From: Pelethousia sp034928145
Lineage (GTDB): Bacteria > Bacillota > Clostridia > Christensenellales > CAG-138
Direction: 5' to 3'
Assembly: GCA_034928145.1 (NCBI GenBank)
Contig: JAYFPE010000005.1
Coordinates: 1-64,000, forward strand
Length of the DNA: 64,000 nucleotides
Position numbers and translations under genes: made by a program. Positions 1 to 7,918 of this stretch are shown in pieces. The first letter of the stretch is position 1. Every line of letters begins with the position of its first letter. The notes below the pieces were generated by a model. It ran no database searches. It saw only the letters and a program-made list of their open reading frames with translations, and was not told the DNA's origin.

Positions 1-93
1 ACCATTGAGCGTTTCTTCCACGCTATGACGCACCAGTTCTTTGAGTTCGTCCTTGATTATTCCTTCGTTCAACTGTATGATTTTCTCAGGCAT
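1..93 (-). CDS. IS256-family transposase, N-terminal fragment (cut by window edge)
   Basis: Only the first 31 codons lie in the window; the gene continues beyond the left edge. The product begins MPEKIIQLNEG and continues with KDELKELVR and SVEETLNG, the typical opening of IS256-family (mutator-type) DDE transposases, which move their own insertion sequence. The ATG at 91-93 is preceded on the minus strand by GGAGACC at normal spacing, so the start looks intact. The catalytic DDE residues lie outside the window, so it cannot be said whether the enzyme is active. The gene sits downstream of the HD/HSP90-like gene and marks the left limit of the defence island. Confidence 0.8.
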   Translation of the reverse strand, partial: MPEKIIQLNEGIIKDELKELVRHSVEETLNG

Positions 94-197
94 AGTTGCG
101 GTCTCCTTTACAGAATTGTTGTCTCAGCAACTCCAATTCTATCATCTGGCTGCTTCCTATGCCTTTTTCTTTTTGCGAAACTTATTGTACCTTATCG

Positions 198-222
198 GAA
201 AACGCGTCACCGGCGCGTTTTC
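198..222. terminator. Stem-loop in IS leader
   Basis: GAAAACGCG (198-206) pairs perfectly with CGCGTTTTC (214-222) around a 7-base loop. It lies between the presumed IS end and the transposase start. It could act as a transcription block or sequester incoming transcripts. Confidence 0.45.
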
Positions 223-257
223 TGATCCGCCCCTTCAAGTCCCTTTGATTCAATAAC

Positions 258-298
258 CAAAAGTTGAAGGCATCCCTTTGGGATACCTTCAACTTTTG
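258..298. terminator. Strong bidirectional stem-loop
   Basis: CAAAAGTTGAAGG (258-270) pairs over 13 bases with CCTTCAACTTTTG (286-298), and ATCCC/GGGAT continue the stem inside. It lies 92 bases past the stop of the HD/HSP90-like gene, so it may end that transcript and also shield the transposase from readthrough. Confidence 0.6.
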
Positions 299-389
299 AG
301 AAGTTAGGTAAATATAGATGCTAGTAGTTGTTTTGCATTATGCTTATAATAAGTTATTGAGCAACTAATAGATTGCTGTACCTATGTCT

Positions 390-2789
390 TTAAAATTTTT
401 GTGCAATACGATTAAATGTGTCTTCGTTATTCTTATGGATGATCTGTTTCAATAGTTTCCAATCAGGGCACTTAAGTGCAGTCGCCAACTGGCTACAAAT
501 AATACTATAAAAACTTTCTTCAAACGATAACCACTTTTCATCATAGATAATTTGATCTCTTGCTGAATTCAGATTCAAATCATTGTTTTGCCCGATATCG
601 AGTCTAAATGAGAAAGGAAATGGCATTTTAAAGACCGTCTTTGATCCTCTATTTGTATAGTCAGAAAACAGCTTGCAAGGCACTTCAATCCCATGTATGG
701 ATAGAGAAGACTTAGACGTGAACCTTTCAGAATAGGATGTATTAGTATTAATATCCCCATCCTCATCAACCGATATGCTTGTTGAATTCTCTCTAATACA
801 ATTCGTCCCGTATTTTATGTCGGATGACAGCGTGTACAGTTCTCCATCAATTTCAACGTCTTTTGAGAGAATTTCAACCTCATTAACAGGAATGCCATTT
901 TTAATTAGTATTCCAATGCAGCCTTTACCTTTGAAACCATATTCATCACTTGTTAAGTCGATGTCGATTTTCTTAATGTTCTTTTGGCTATGCCAAGAAT
1001 AATCTAATAAAGGTTTTAAATCTAGTTCATCAAAATAGTCGCTAGAGTGAATCTCATGTCCCTTATCTGTTTCGATATCAATTTGCACCGCTGGGTTAGG
1101 CACAATATTTCTTATACATTGAATAAATTCATCTTCATCCATTCTCTCCCAAGGGTGAACTGGCCTCAACGCAAGTACAGTATTGGTTCCTGGTTCCTTT
1201 TGATTAGAATCCGAGATTATAAAAAGGCTTTCGTATCCTTCAATAGAAATATGTAGAGCATCATCACATTCGAATCGGTCTTTTATCCTTCGAGTTGTAA
1301 CTTCCATCGAATCACATACCATGAAACAAGACAATATTCCTATACCAAACCTGGATATTGGGGTGAACGAGGATTTAAGAGAAGTCATCAACTCATTAAA
1401 TTCTCTTGACGAATAGTAAGAGCAGCCAACATTGGTGTAATAACTATCAATAATATGCTGATTCATTCCAATTCCATTATCTTTTACTTTTAAATAGTCA
1501 ATGTCATTTTGAGTATACAATGACACAGTTATTCTAGGAGTATACTCTACCTCCCAAGATTCTGAGAGTTTTTTTCTTAATAAGCAAGCATCAATTGAGT
1601 TTTGTAATAATTCCCTCAAGGCAACTTCAGGTTTTCCATATAGCTTCGTCCCCATTAAAAGGTCGATAATTTGCTTTTTACTAAGAGAGAACTTTGTATC
1701 ATGATAACGATAAATTGGATTGCCTGAAATAATATCTTTCCTGGCACCAATTTTTCTTCTATCAATTTGAGGAGGCAATGGGACTTTATATATTGATACG
1801 TCAATATCCATACCTTCATCAGCCAGATTGGAGAGAACAACTGTACCGTTTCTTAATTCATCATCTATCTGGTTGCAAAATGAAAGGATGGCCGCCTCTA
1901 TTGCTGGATGATCACATTGCGCAGAGAATACAAGTTTTTTTGAGGATATAGTCCAAGCGTTAATACTTTGATGTTTCCTCCATTCGATAAGCGAAACGGG
2001 ATTTTTTACTGCCAAATGCGAAAACAATACTGTCGGAGTTCTTTTGGGGTCAAAATCTATAATATCCGCTAATCGCAGCATTGTTGCAACAAAAGGAAGG
2101 CACAAATATGTATCTTGACCACACAGCCTAAATGTTTCCATGTTAAGCAAATACGTGTAATTTTCGTTATGGCTAAAACATATTGATGCTAAATCCTCAG
2201 TCAAATCCGTATCTTGATAAGTGATTTTTCCAGCCCAATGATCTGCAATGATTTTTCTTGCGCGCATTGAATGTGTGGTTCTTATATATTCTGTAACGAG
2301 AAAATCTTCAAGAAGCTGAGCCTTTCCCTTTTCTCCTTGTGATGTAAGGCTATCAATATCCGCTAATTGGTGAGTATAAGTCATGCGGAAACGACTAAAA
2401 ACTTCGTTTTCTTTCCGTAGTTCTTCGTCATACTCGTCCTCTAACAGTTGGTTTTTCCAAGCAAGAATATATTTTTCTTCTGGTGCCATTCCTATGTCGT
2501 GTAATAACACTGATAGAACCAACATGAGTAAATCAGGAGAAGATAGGTTTTCCAAGGTGGATGCCGGAATGATTTTCCCCAAAATTGTAAGCATATTAAA
2601 AATATGAGTGTCATCATGCAAGGTGAACTCCGGCATATTTTTTATTACAGTTTTTAAGCGCATCACTGCGAAAGTGCCAACCTCTGACACGAGTGCTAAA
2701 ACTTCATGCTGGTTATTTTGTTCGCACTTTTTTTTCAAACGTTTATAAATAGCATTCTTCTCAAGTTGTGTCTCTAAGGTTTTATCCAT
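390..2789 (-). CDS. HD domain protein fused to HSP90-like (GHKL) ATPase, candidate defence effector
   Basis: The 799-residue product has two recognisable parts. Residues about 50-245 look like an HD hydrolase: H58/H62, the HD pair 97-98 (LLHDIGM), H173, H207 and D242. Residues about 370-560 are a GHKL ATP-binding fold: N-box E393-N397 (ELLQNSIDA), G1 box DNGIGM at 437-442, and RFGIGILSCF near 481, which resembles the HtpG/HSP90 glycine box. The C-terminal 240 residues are not recognised. The ATG at 2789 has AGAGGGG six bases upstream; an in-frame ATG at 2843 has no ribosome-binding site. It follows the ATPase-HEPN gene by about 150 bases and probably shares its transcript. HD proteins hydrolyse phosphates of nucleotides or nucleic acids. 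The combination with an HSP90-like module is unusual, and a role in phage defence is inference from context. Confidence 0.8.
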   Translation of the reverse strand: MDKTLETQLEKNAIYKRLKKKCEQNNQHEVLALVSEVGTFAVMRLKTVIKNMPEFTLHDDTHIFNMLTILGKIIPASTLENLSSPDLLMLVLSVLLHDIGMAPEEKYILAWKNQLLEDEYDEELRKENEVFSRFRMTYTHQLADIDSLTSQGEKGKAQLLEDFLVTEYIRTTHSMRARKIIADHWAGKITYQDTDLTEDLASICFSHNENYTYLLNMETFRLCGQDTYLCLPFVATMLRLADIIDFDPKRTPTVLFSHLAVKNPVSLIEWRKHQSINAWTISSKKLVFSAQCDHPAIEAAILSFCNQIDDELRNGTVVLSNLADEGMDIDVSIYKVPLPPQIDRRKIGARKDIISGNPIYRYHDTKFSLSKKQIIDLLMGTKLYGKPEVALRELLQNSIDACLLRKKLSESWEVEYTPRITVSLYTQNDIDYLKVKDNGIGMNQHIIDSYYTNVGCSYYSSREFNELMTSLKSSFTPISRFGIGILSCFMVCDSMEVTTRRIKDRFECDDALHISIEGYESLFIISDSNQKEPGTNTVLALRPVHPWERMDEDEFIQCIRNIVPNPAVQIDIETDKGHEIHSSDYFDELDLKPLLDYSWHSQKNIKKIDIDLTSDEYGFKGKGCIGILIKNGIPVNEVEILSKDVEIDGELYTLSSDIKYGTNCIRENSTSISVDEDGDINTNTSYSERFTSKSSLSIHGIEVPCKLFSDYTNRGSKTVFKMPFPFSFRLDIGQNNDLNLNSARDQIIYDEKWLSFEESFYSIICSQLATALKCPDWKLLKQIIHKNNEDTFNRIAQKF

Positions 2790-2940
2790 TTGAATCCCCT
2801 CTAAAGCGAATGGGAATAATCCCACAGTTATCTGTCTACTCATAAATATCTATCTTACATAACCCCACACCCTAAAACAATGAGAACATGAGGTCGACTG
2901 TCATTATAAACGTAATGCGTAATACGCAAATAATCACAAT

Positions 2941-4473
2941 TTACCTTGGTAACGCTTGAATAAAATCTCTCATAAGACATATTGATTCTCTCAGTTGAGC
3001 AGAAGTAAATCTCGGATTGTGTGTGTTTTCAGGATGATGAATTTGGTGTCTAATATACTCAGTCAGAATGACATCTACATTTTGTAGAGTACCCATTCTC
3101 TGAATCTTGGTATATGTGATGGTAGGTTTCCCAGTCCTATAATCAGCTAAATGGCCCTCTGCCTCAATAAACCCATATAGCTCATTATGATATTCCTCAG
3201 AAACTTCAGCAAACGCCAAATAATTAACCTCGTTTAATGATGGATATGGTAATTGCCCTGGCAAAACAGTAGATACAGTTTTTACATCACCTTCAACCGA
3301 AATCAAACACAAATTTGAAAAATTAAGTTCTTTTACTATACTTGCACTATGTGTGGTGATAACTATTTGAGTATTTGGTGATGCTGCAAGCATCAGGAGA
3401 GCATTAACAAGGATTTTTTGGTTTTCGGTATGTTGAGAGGTTTCAGGTTCTTCGATTGCATAAATTACACTCGAGCCATCCAACTCCAATCTTCTCTGTT
3501 CCGCTTCCGCCCGAAAAAAACTTAAGAGGATTAGTCGTTTGGTACCACTTCCACGTTTATTGATAGGAATATCCTCATCACCAGAAATTGACACATTCTT
3601 AAACACATCCACCCATTTCAGGCTCTCAACTGGTGGAATGACAGGATTTAAGCTATTTGCTACATCGGGATTCATCTCTCTTAGCTTTTCTAGAGTCCTA
3701 TCGGAAACCTCTCTAAGTTTTCTTTCAACCTCAACTGCAATTCTAGCAAGATGATCTCTTAAATCAGCGTGATTCAAGATTTCTTTTACAGCTTCCTTTA
3801 ACGGATCCTGTACTTCACTATCACCATCGCAGTTTTTTCTGTCTGATTGAAATAAAGTATATAAAGGTAAATAGTTCTGCAGCTTGTCCCAAATTGTTTT
3901 TGTGTCCCCTTTAGTAACATCTAGTTCAGTTTCTGCTAACTGCAAATTATCCCTGTAGTGATTCCATATGGCTGTTCGCATAATGGCTTTTCTTACTCTA
4001 TCAGGGCATTCAATATTTTGTTGATCAAGAATTGAGCGGAGTTCAGTATCCTTTTTTAGTAAGAGGTCTCTACAATTTGGGTTGGTAGGATGGTTCGCTT
4101 TTATAAACACCTTTGCAGTTCCGGCATTTGGATACTTCTTGATAACTTCAAGTTGACCATTCATGTTAAGTAGAAATTCAGAGTGTAATGTTGTTTCATT
4201 GGTAGCATCAATAACGATATCCACTGGAAGGTCTTCAAAACATACAGAAATAGATATCTCCGTATTGCCTTCTAAAACTGCGTGCTTGTTAACGTCATTT
4301 TTATCTATTTTAACTGCTCCTTTGCCTTCATTAAAGAAAATATCAAGCGCTTCTAAAATACTGGATTTTCCAATATCATTTTTTCCCACGAAAGCAGTCA
4401 GATTGCAAAAATCAATTAATACTTCTTGTTTATAACCTCTAAAATTTCTTAATTTCATAGATTTTATTTTCAT
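2941..4473 (-). CDS. OLD/AAA-type ABC ATPase with C-terminal HEPN-like motif
   Basis: The 510-residue product has an SMC/ABC-like ATPase core: Walker A G30-S37 (GKNDIGKS), signature-like KRGSGTKRL at 307-315, Walker B with catalytic glutamate at 336-343 (VIYAIEEPE) and an H-loop TTHS at 373-376. There is no TOPRIM nuclease domain, unlike GajA. Instead the C-terminus is a small helical segment with R475-x4-H480 (IRHQIHHPEN). The R-x4-6-H pattern defines HEPN RNases, as in the ATPase-HEPN anticodon nucleases PrrC and RloC. The ATG follows a G-rich ribosome site. It lies between a small HTH gene (78 bases upstream) and the HD/HSP90-like gene downstream, probably one operon. The ATPase call is firm; the nuclease call is inference from a short motif. 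Confidence 0.8.
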   Translation of the reverse strand: MKIKSMKLRNFRGYKQEVLIDFCNLTAFVGKNDIGKSSILEALDIFFNEGKGAVKIDKNDVNKHAVLEGNTEISISVCFEDLPVDIVIDATNETTLHSEFLLNMNGQLEVIKKYPNAGTAKVFIKANHPTNPNCRDLLLKKDTELRSILDQQNIECPDRVRKAIMRTAIWNHYRDNLQLAETELDVTKGDTKTIWDKLQNYLPLYTLFQSDRKNCDGDSEVQDPLKEAVKEILNHADLRDHLARIAVEVERKLREVSDRTLEKLREMNPDVANSLNPVIPPVESLKWVDVFKNVSISGDEDIPINKRGSGTKRLILLSFFRAEAEQRRLELDGSSVIYAIEEPETSQHTENQKILVNALLMLAASPNTQIVITTHSASIVKELNFSNLCLISVEGDVKTVSTVLPGQLPYPSLNEVNYLAFAEVSEEYHNELYGFIEAEGHLADYRTGKPTITYTKIQRMGTLQNVDVILTEYIRHQIHHPENTHNPRFTSAQLRESICLMRDFIQALPR

Positions 4474-4551
4474 AATCTATAACCCCCCTTTTTTCAGCTT
4501 TCTAATTATTGCTATTTTGCAAAACTGATTCAACTTCCCATTATTAGGATT

Positions 4552-4770
4552 TTACGTACTTTGCAGCTCACTAGCTGGTCGAAACATTTCTTTTGGGTTA
4601 GAATGCTTTTTACATCTACCATCCTTTGGCTTAACAGCACTTTTTGGTATCGCCCAAGCATTTCCAAATAGGATAGCGCCGGGTATTTTCCCTTGAGCGC
4701 ATAAAACTTGTACTCTGCGTTGCGTGATACCCCATTTTTCAGATGCTTCTCTTGCGGTCATATAGTCCAT
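4552..4770 (-). CDS. Small helix-turn-helix DNA-binding protein (excisionase/MerR-like)
   Basis: This 72-residue protein begins MDYMTAREASEKWG and continues with TQRRVQVLCAQGKIPGA and AWAIPKSAVKP, the winged-helix pattern of small excisionase-like regulators common in mobile elements of Bacillota. The ATG at 4770 was chosen because GCGAGGGA lies 8 bases upstream; an upstream in-frame ATG lacks such a site and would overlap the promoter. It is the first gene of the HTH - ATPase-HEPN - HD/HSP90 set and could repress that operon or assist recombinase directionality. Function is inferred from fold and position only. Confidence 0.75.
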   Translation of the reverse strand: MDYMTAREASEKWGITQRRVQVLCAQGKIPGAILFGNAWAIPKSAVKPKDGRCKKHSNPKEMFRPASELQST

Positions 4771-4807
4771 TACAACAATCCCTCGCAGGAAAATATTACA
4801 TGCTTCC

Positions 4808-4836
4808 ATTATATATCTATAACGCGAACAATACAA
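4808..4836 (-). promoter_or_regulatory. Promoter of the HTH - ATPase-HEPN - HD/HSP90 operon
   Basis: On the minus strand TTGTAT (4831-4836) and a consensus TATAAT (4808-4813) are separated by 17 bases, about 40 bases upstream of the HTH start. The -35 matches only TTG of the consensus. It lies between the recombinase-sigma stop and the HTH gene, so the cargo can be transcribed independently. Confidence 0.6.
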
Positions 4837-4878
4837 TAAGTGCTATCGAAAATAGATATATTTGTGTGAAATATGGTA

Positions 4879-6723
4879 CTATTTGTTGTGATATGCAGCA
4901 GAGAATCCTTGGATATACACTTTTCTCATTTGTTTGAGGCCACTGCGATACCGGGCGTCCACCGTCGAACGGCAGATATTCGTCTCGCGCCCGATTTCCA
5001 CCAATGTTTTGCCATCGAAAATCTTCTCCACAATAATTTGAAGCTGGCCTTCATTCACTGTGCTCAGCAGGAACTCGACTGTTTGTTCACTTTCCCATTC
5101 AGCGAAATCATCACGCCCCTCATACCGTTTCCACTCAAAATATTCAATCGATGCTTCACAGGAAAGTCTTCTGGCATTTTTGATTGCACGGCAAAATTCG
5201 TGATACGCGATCTTCTTTAGCCACGCCCAAAAACGATACTTGCCATTATAAAAAGCGATGCATTGGATGGATTTGAGTGCGGCGTTCTGAATCACATCCT
5301 CCTTGTCCTCCTCTTTCAGAAATGACCGGCGGCTGATAGAGAAAACATGTCTTCTCAGAAGCGGGTAATTCCACTCAAATAAGTACTCCAATGCTCTTGT
5401 ATCGCCACCCAGATAAGCCTGGCAGAGTTGATATTCCTGCCTGCGCAAGAAGGTAGATCTGGTTATGTCGTCCATTTCAGCCAGGTCAACGTGCAAAGCA
5501 TCTGATATGACTGTTATCTGCCGAACCACCTTGCGGAGCAAGTCCTGATCCGGCGGGAATACGCCAAACGTTTTGAATAGAACATTCTCCAACTGTTGCT
5601 GTGAAACCGTCGGAGAGCTTTTACAGTATTTCTTTCCATACTCCACACGACTGGCACAGCGCCAGACAATTTCTTTCTCTTCAGAGATGTTACGGGTAAT
5701 CCTCCTATATGAATTGCCGCATTCGGCACAGATCAGCAATCCGGAAATAGAATCGCTGCTGTATCTTGTGCTGGAGCGTATCTGTTGGCCTTGCTCAGTG
5801 TTGGATATATTGCTGCGCTGCTTTTTCTCCTGCTGTACTTCATCAAATTCAGCCTGAGAAATGATAGCGGCATGATGATTGATGATGTAATACTGATCAC
5901 GCTGACCGCTGTTCTTAAGTTGTTTTCCTGAGATATAGTCCTTGACATAGGTTTTCTGGAGCAGTACGTTTCCGGCATGCTTTTCATTGGAAAGCATCCG
6001 ATTCAGTGTCTGGCTGCTCCATGCTTCTTTTCCAGCGGGAGAGGGGATAGCCAGAGCTTTCAATTCTTTAGTTATTCGATTCAGGCTGTACCCATTTAGG
6101 TAGAGCCTGAAAATCATTTGGACAACCGCAGCTTGCTTTTCATGGATAATCAGATAGCCATGCTGATCATGAACATACCCATAGCAAACAGTATTACTCC
6201 TTTTGCTCTTAGGGGACTGGAAGCTCTGCTTTAACCCCCATTTGATGTTTTTGCTTCTGGACTCGCTTTCCTCCTGCGCAAACCCACTAAGCAAGTCAAG
6301 CCGTAGGCGGGAGGCTTCGCTCAGAAGGCGAATATTCTCCAATTCAAACCATACGTCAACGCCAAGCTCACGCAGCTTATCCAGTGTTTTTAGAGAGTCC
6401 AATGTGTTTCTTCCGAAGCGGCTGACGGATTTGGTCAGTATGAGGTTGATTTTGCCTTTTCGGCAGGCTTTCAGCATCTTCTGAAAATCACTGCGTGCCT
6501 TCATGTTACTGCCGCTGGCAATATCCGCGAAGATCCCTGCGTTTTCCCAGAGAGGGTTACTAGTGATGAGGGATTCATAATGCTGTTTTTGGATATCCAG
6601 GCTGTTGAGCTGTTCTTCGGTATTCTTGCTGACCCGGCAATATGCGGCCACCTTAAGTTTCTGAACGGGGAAATATTCTTTCGGTTTCGCTGGAATTTCA
6701 ATGATTTTCACAAGCTTGTTCAT
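4879..6723 (-). CDS. Large serine recombinase fused to an ECF-type sigma factor
   Basis: The 614-residue product is one uninterrupted frame. Residues 23-160 are a resolvase catalytic domain with the nucleophile S32 (AAYCRVSKN) and the arginine-rich TKSVSRFGRNTLDS segment. Residues 175-300 form the recombinase DNA-binding domain. A zinc ribbon has Cys 332, 335, 356 and 367. Where the usual C-terminal coiled coil should follow, residues 431-614 read as an RNA polymerase sigma factor: region 2 (EDKEDVIQNAALKS, then YRFWAWLKKIAYHE) and a region-4 helix-turn-helix (LVEIGRETNICRSTVDARYR). The ATG at 6723 follows AAGGAAGG; an adjacent GTG is possible. Upstream is a recombinase-like pseudogene, downstream a defence-like operon. 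Site-specific DNA recombination is expected of the first part; what the sigma part does is unknown. Recombinase call firm, sigma similarity clear by motif. Confidence 0.88.
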   Translation of the reverse strand: MNKLVKIIEIPAKPKEYFPVQKLKVAAYCRVSKNTEEQLNSLDIQKQHYESLITSNPLWENAGIFADIASGSNMKARSDFQKMLKACRKGKINLILTKSVSRFGRNTLDSLKTLDKLRELGVDVWFELENIRLLSEASRLRLDLLSGFAQEESESRSKNIKWGLKQSFQSPKSKRSNTVCYGYVHDQHGYLIIHEKQAAVVQMIFRLYLNGYSLNRITKELKALAIPSPAGKEAWSSQTLNRMLSNEKHAGNVLLQKTYVKDYISGKQLKNSGQRDQYYIINHHAAIISQAEFDEVQQEKKQRSNISNTEQGQQIRSSTRYSSDSISGLLICAECGNSYRRITRNISEEKEIVWRCASRVEYGKKYCKSSPTVSQQQLENVLFKTFGVFPPDQDLLRKVVRQITVISDALHVDLAEMDDITRSTFLRRQEYQLCQAYLGGDTRALEYLFEWNYPLLRRHVFSISRRSFLKEEDKEDVIQNAALKSIQCIAFYNGKYRFWAWLKKIAYHEFCRAIKNARRLSCEASIEYFEWKRYEGRDDFAEWESEQTVEFLLSTVNEGQLQIIVEKIFDGKTLVEIGRETNICRSTVDARYRSGLKQMRKVYIQGFSAAYHNK

Positions 6724-6781
6724 CACCTTCCTTTCCTAAAAGGATACAGAGCTTTGTTCTTTTCGGAAAGACTGATCTGTT

Positions 6782-7579
6782 TTACAGAGTCATGGATAAA
6801 ACCGGCTCTTGCTTGTAAGTGATATCAAAGCTCCTGCCATGCCTGACTGTAATGGATTCCACGCTGTTCCGTACAGCCTGCTCGTCAAAGACCGGCATAT
6901 CCAATGCCCGGCACAAAAATTCTTTCACGGCTGCATCGGTGATGGTAACAGAAGCCTTGCAATATGCTTTCCCGTGCTCTACACGATTAGCACAGCGCCA
7001 GACGATCTCTCCACCGGAGCGGGTGATCCTGCGGTAAGGGCTGCCGCATTCCTCTCAAACCAAAAGGCCACTGAGTACATTACCGGAGTTGTACTTTGTG
7101 GCCTTTCTCTGTGAACCCGATTCTGTTGTTTCTAAATTGGAGCGTCTTGCTTTTTCTGCCTGTACTGCATCAAAGGATTTTCTGGAAATGATGGCCGGGT
7201 GATGGTCTGGCAGCAGATACTGAGCATCGGTAGTATTTTTAATCTGCTGACCATCCCGAACGACAGTTTTTTGGAGTAGAACCTCTCCGACATACTTTTC
7301 ATTGGACAACAGTCCATCTACAGCCTTGCGGCTCCACCTGTCTTTGCCGGATGGGGAGAGTGCTTTTTTCTCGGCTAATGCGTCAATGATTTTCCCTAAA
7401 CTGGAGCCGGAAAGATAGCGGTCAAAGATGAAGCTCACAATTCGCGCTTCTTTCTCATTGATGGTTAGACTGCCATCGGGAGCTTTTGAATAGCCATAGC
7501 AAATTTTATCCGCTATCCTGGACGTGCCGGATTCAAAGGATTTCTGAATACCTGCTTTGATTGATTCGCCTTTAAACAC
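6782..7579 (-). pseudogene. Catalytic-domain-less serine recombinase homologue, interrupted by one TGA
   Basis: The frame starts at GTG 7579 with an excellent AGGAGGG site 7 bases upstream, so the short form appears to be the original gene rather than a debris fragment. It encodes the recombinase DNA-binding domain (KICYGYSKAPDG, LSPSGKDRWSRKAV, LLSNEKYVGEVLLQK) but no resolvase domain. After GLLV, at 7055-7057, a TGA replaces the first cysteine of the zinc-ribbon CxxC. The same frame then continues for 90 codons (EECGSPYRRITR, VWRCANRVEHGKAYC) to a TAA at 6782. The only lesion seen is this stop, so inactivation is probably recent. It lies 58 bases upstream of the recombinase-sigma gene, matching the short-recombinase gene at 13.2-13.8 kb. 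Confidence 0.8.
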
Positions 7580-7612
7580 TGTAAATCCCTCCTAAAATAT
7601 CGTTGAAAATGC

Positions 7613-7643
7613 AAAAAACCACGACGGTTCATACCCATCGCGG
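7613..7643 (-). terminator. Rho-independent terminator
   Basis: On the minus strand CCGCGATGG pairs with CCGTCGTGG (two G-U pairs allowed) and is followed directly by TTTTTT. It separates the Gabija operon from the next recombinase-like gene, whose start is 34 bases further on. Confidence 0.65.
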
Positions 7644-7734
7644 CTGCGTTTTATTATGAAATTGTGTGAGGGTTCAAATCCCTCCTGTTAGTTGATCTTT
7701 CCTACTTCTTACTCAGGTTTCTGATAACGAAAAA

Positions 7735-7784
7735 GGCGACAAACCTTGATTTCAAGCCATTTCTTGAAAAACAGGTTTGTCACC
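7735..7784. terminator. Bidirectional stem-loop after gajB
   Basis: GGCGACAAACCTT (7735-7747) pairs with CAGGTTTGTCACC (7772-7784) apart from mismatched positions, with an A/T-rich loop. It lies about 135 bases downstream of the gajB stop on the minus strand and probably terminates the Gabija transcript. Confidence 0.5.
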
Positions 7785-7918
7785 TTATCTTGTGAAAACC
7801 GTGGGAAAAAGATTTCTATTGTTCCCATGCTTCTCGATATTTTGTAAGTTCAAGAATTGAAAATCAAAATCTTGGTTTAGTTAATAGAATTGCAAATAAC
7901 CTTTTAGCTGTTTGCTCT

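Larger units (their letters stand above)
1..321 (-). mobile_element. 5' end of an IS256-family insertion sequence
   Basis: This stretch holds the transposase start and a long untranslated leader with two strong stem-loops (198-222 and 258-298). Hairpins of this kind near IS ends are known to block transcription entering from outside. Positions 294-321 (minus strand) recur with one mismatch at 54383-54410 on the plus strand, which suggests they belong to the element end. The exact terminus and target duplication could not be fixed because the other end is outside the window. Confidence 0.6.
7580..7918. other. Non-coding gap between gajB and the recombinase-like pseudogene
   Basis: This 339-base gap holds no convincing gene. 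It contains the terminator at 7613-7643, a second hairpin at 7735-7784, and at 7668-7685 a stem GAGGG-TTCAAAT-CCCTC that looks exactly like a tRNA T-arm without the rest of a tRNA. The gap is the junction between module A and module B, so the T-arm-like remnant could mark an old integration end. Confidence 0.5.

Noticed and set aside
4879..6723. Recombinase-sigma fusion as an artefact of a lost stop or sequencing frameshift
   Set aside because: The frame is continuous through a linker (residues 375-430) with normal composition, and no second ribosome site with start codon was noticed before the sigma part. It still needs confirmation in relatives.
7055..7057. Selenocysteine reading of the in-frame TGA
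   Set aside because: The position is a structural zinc ligand of a DNA-binding protein, no selenocysteine insertion element was recognised after it, and a single-base nonsense change explains it.
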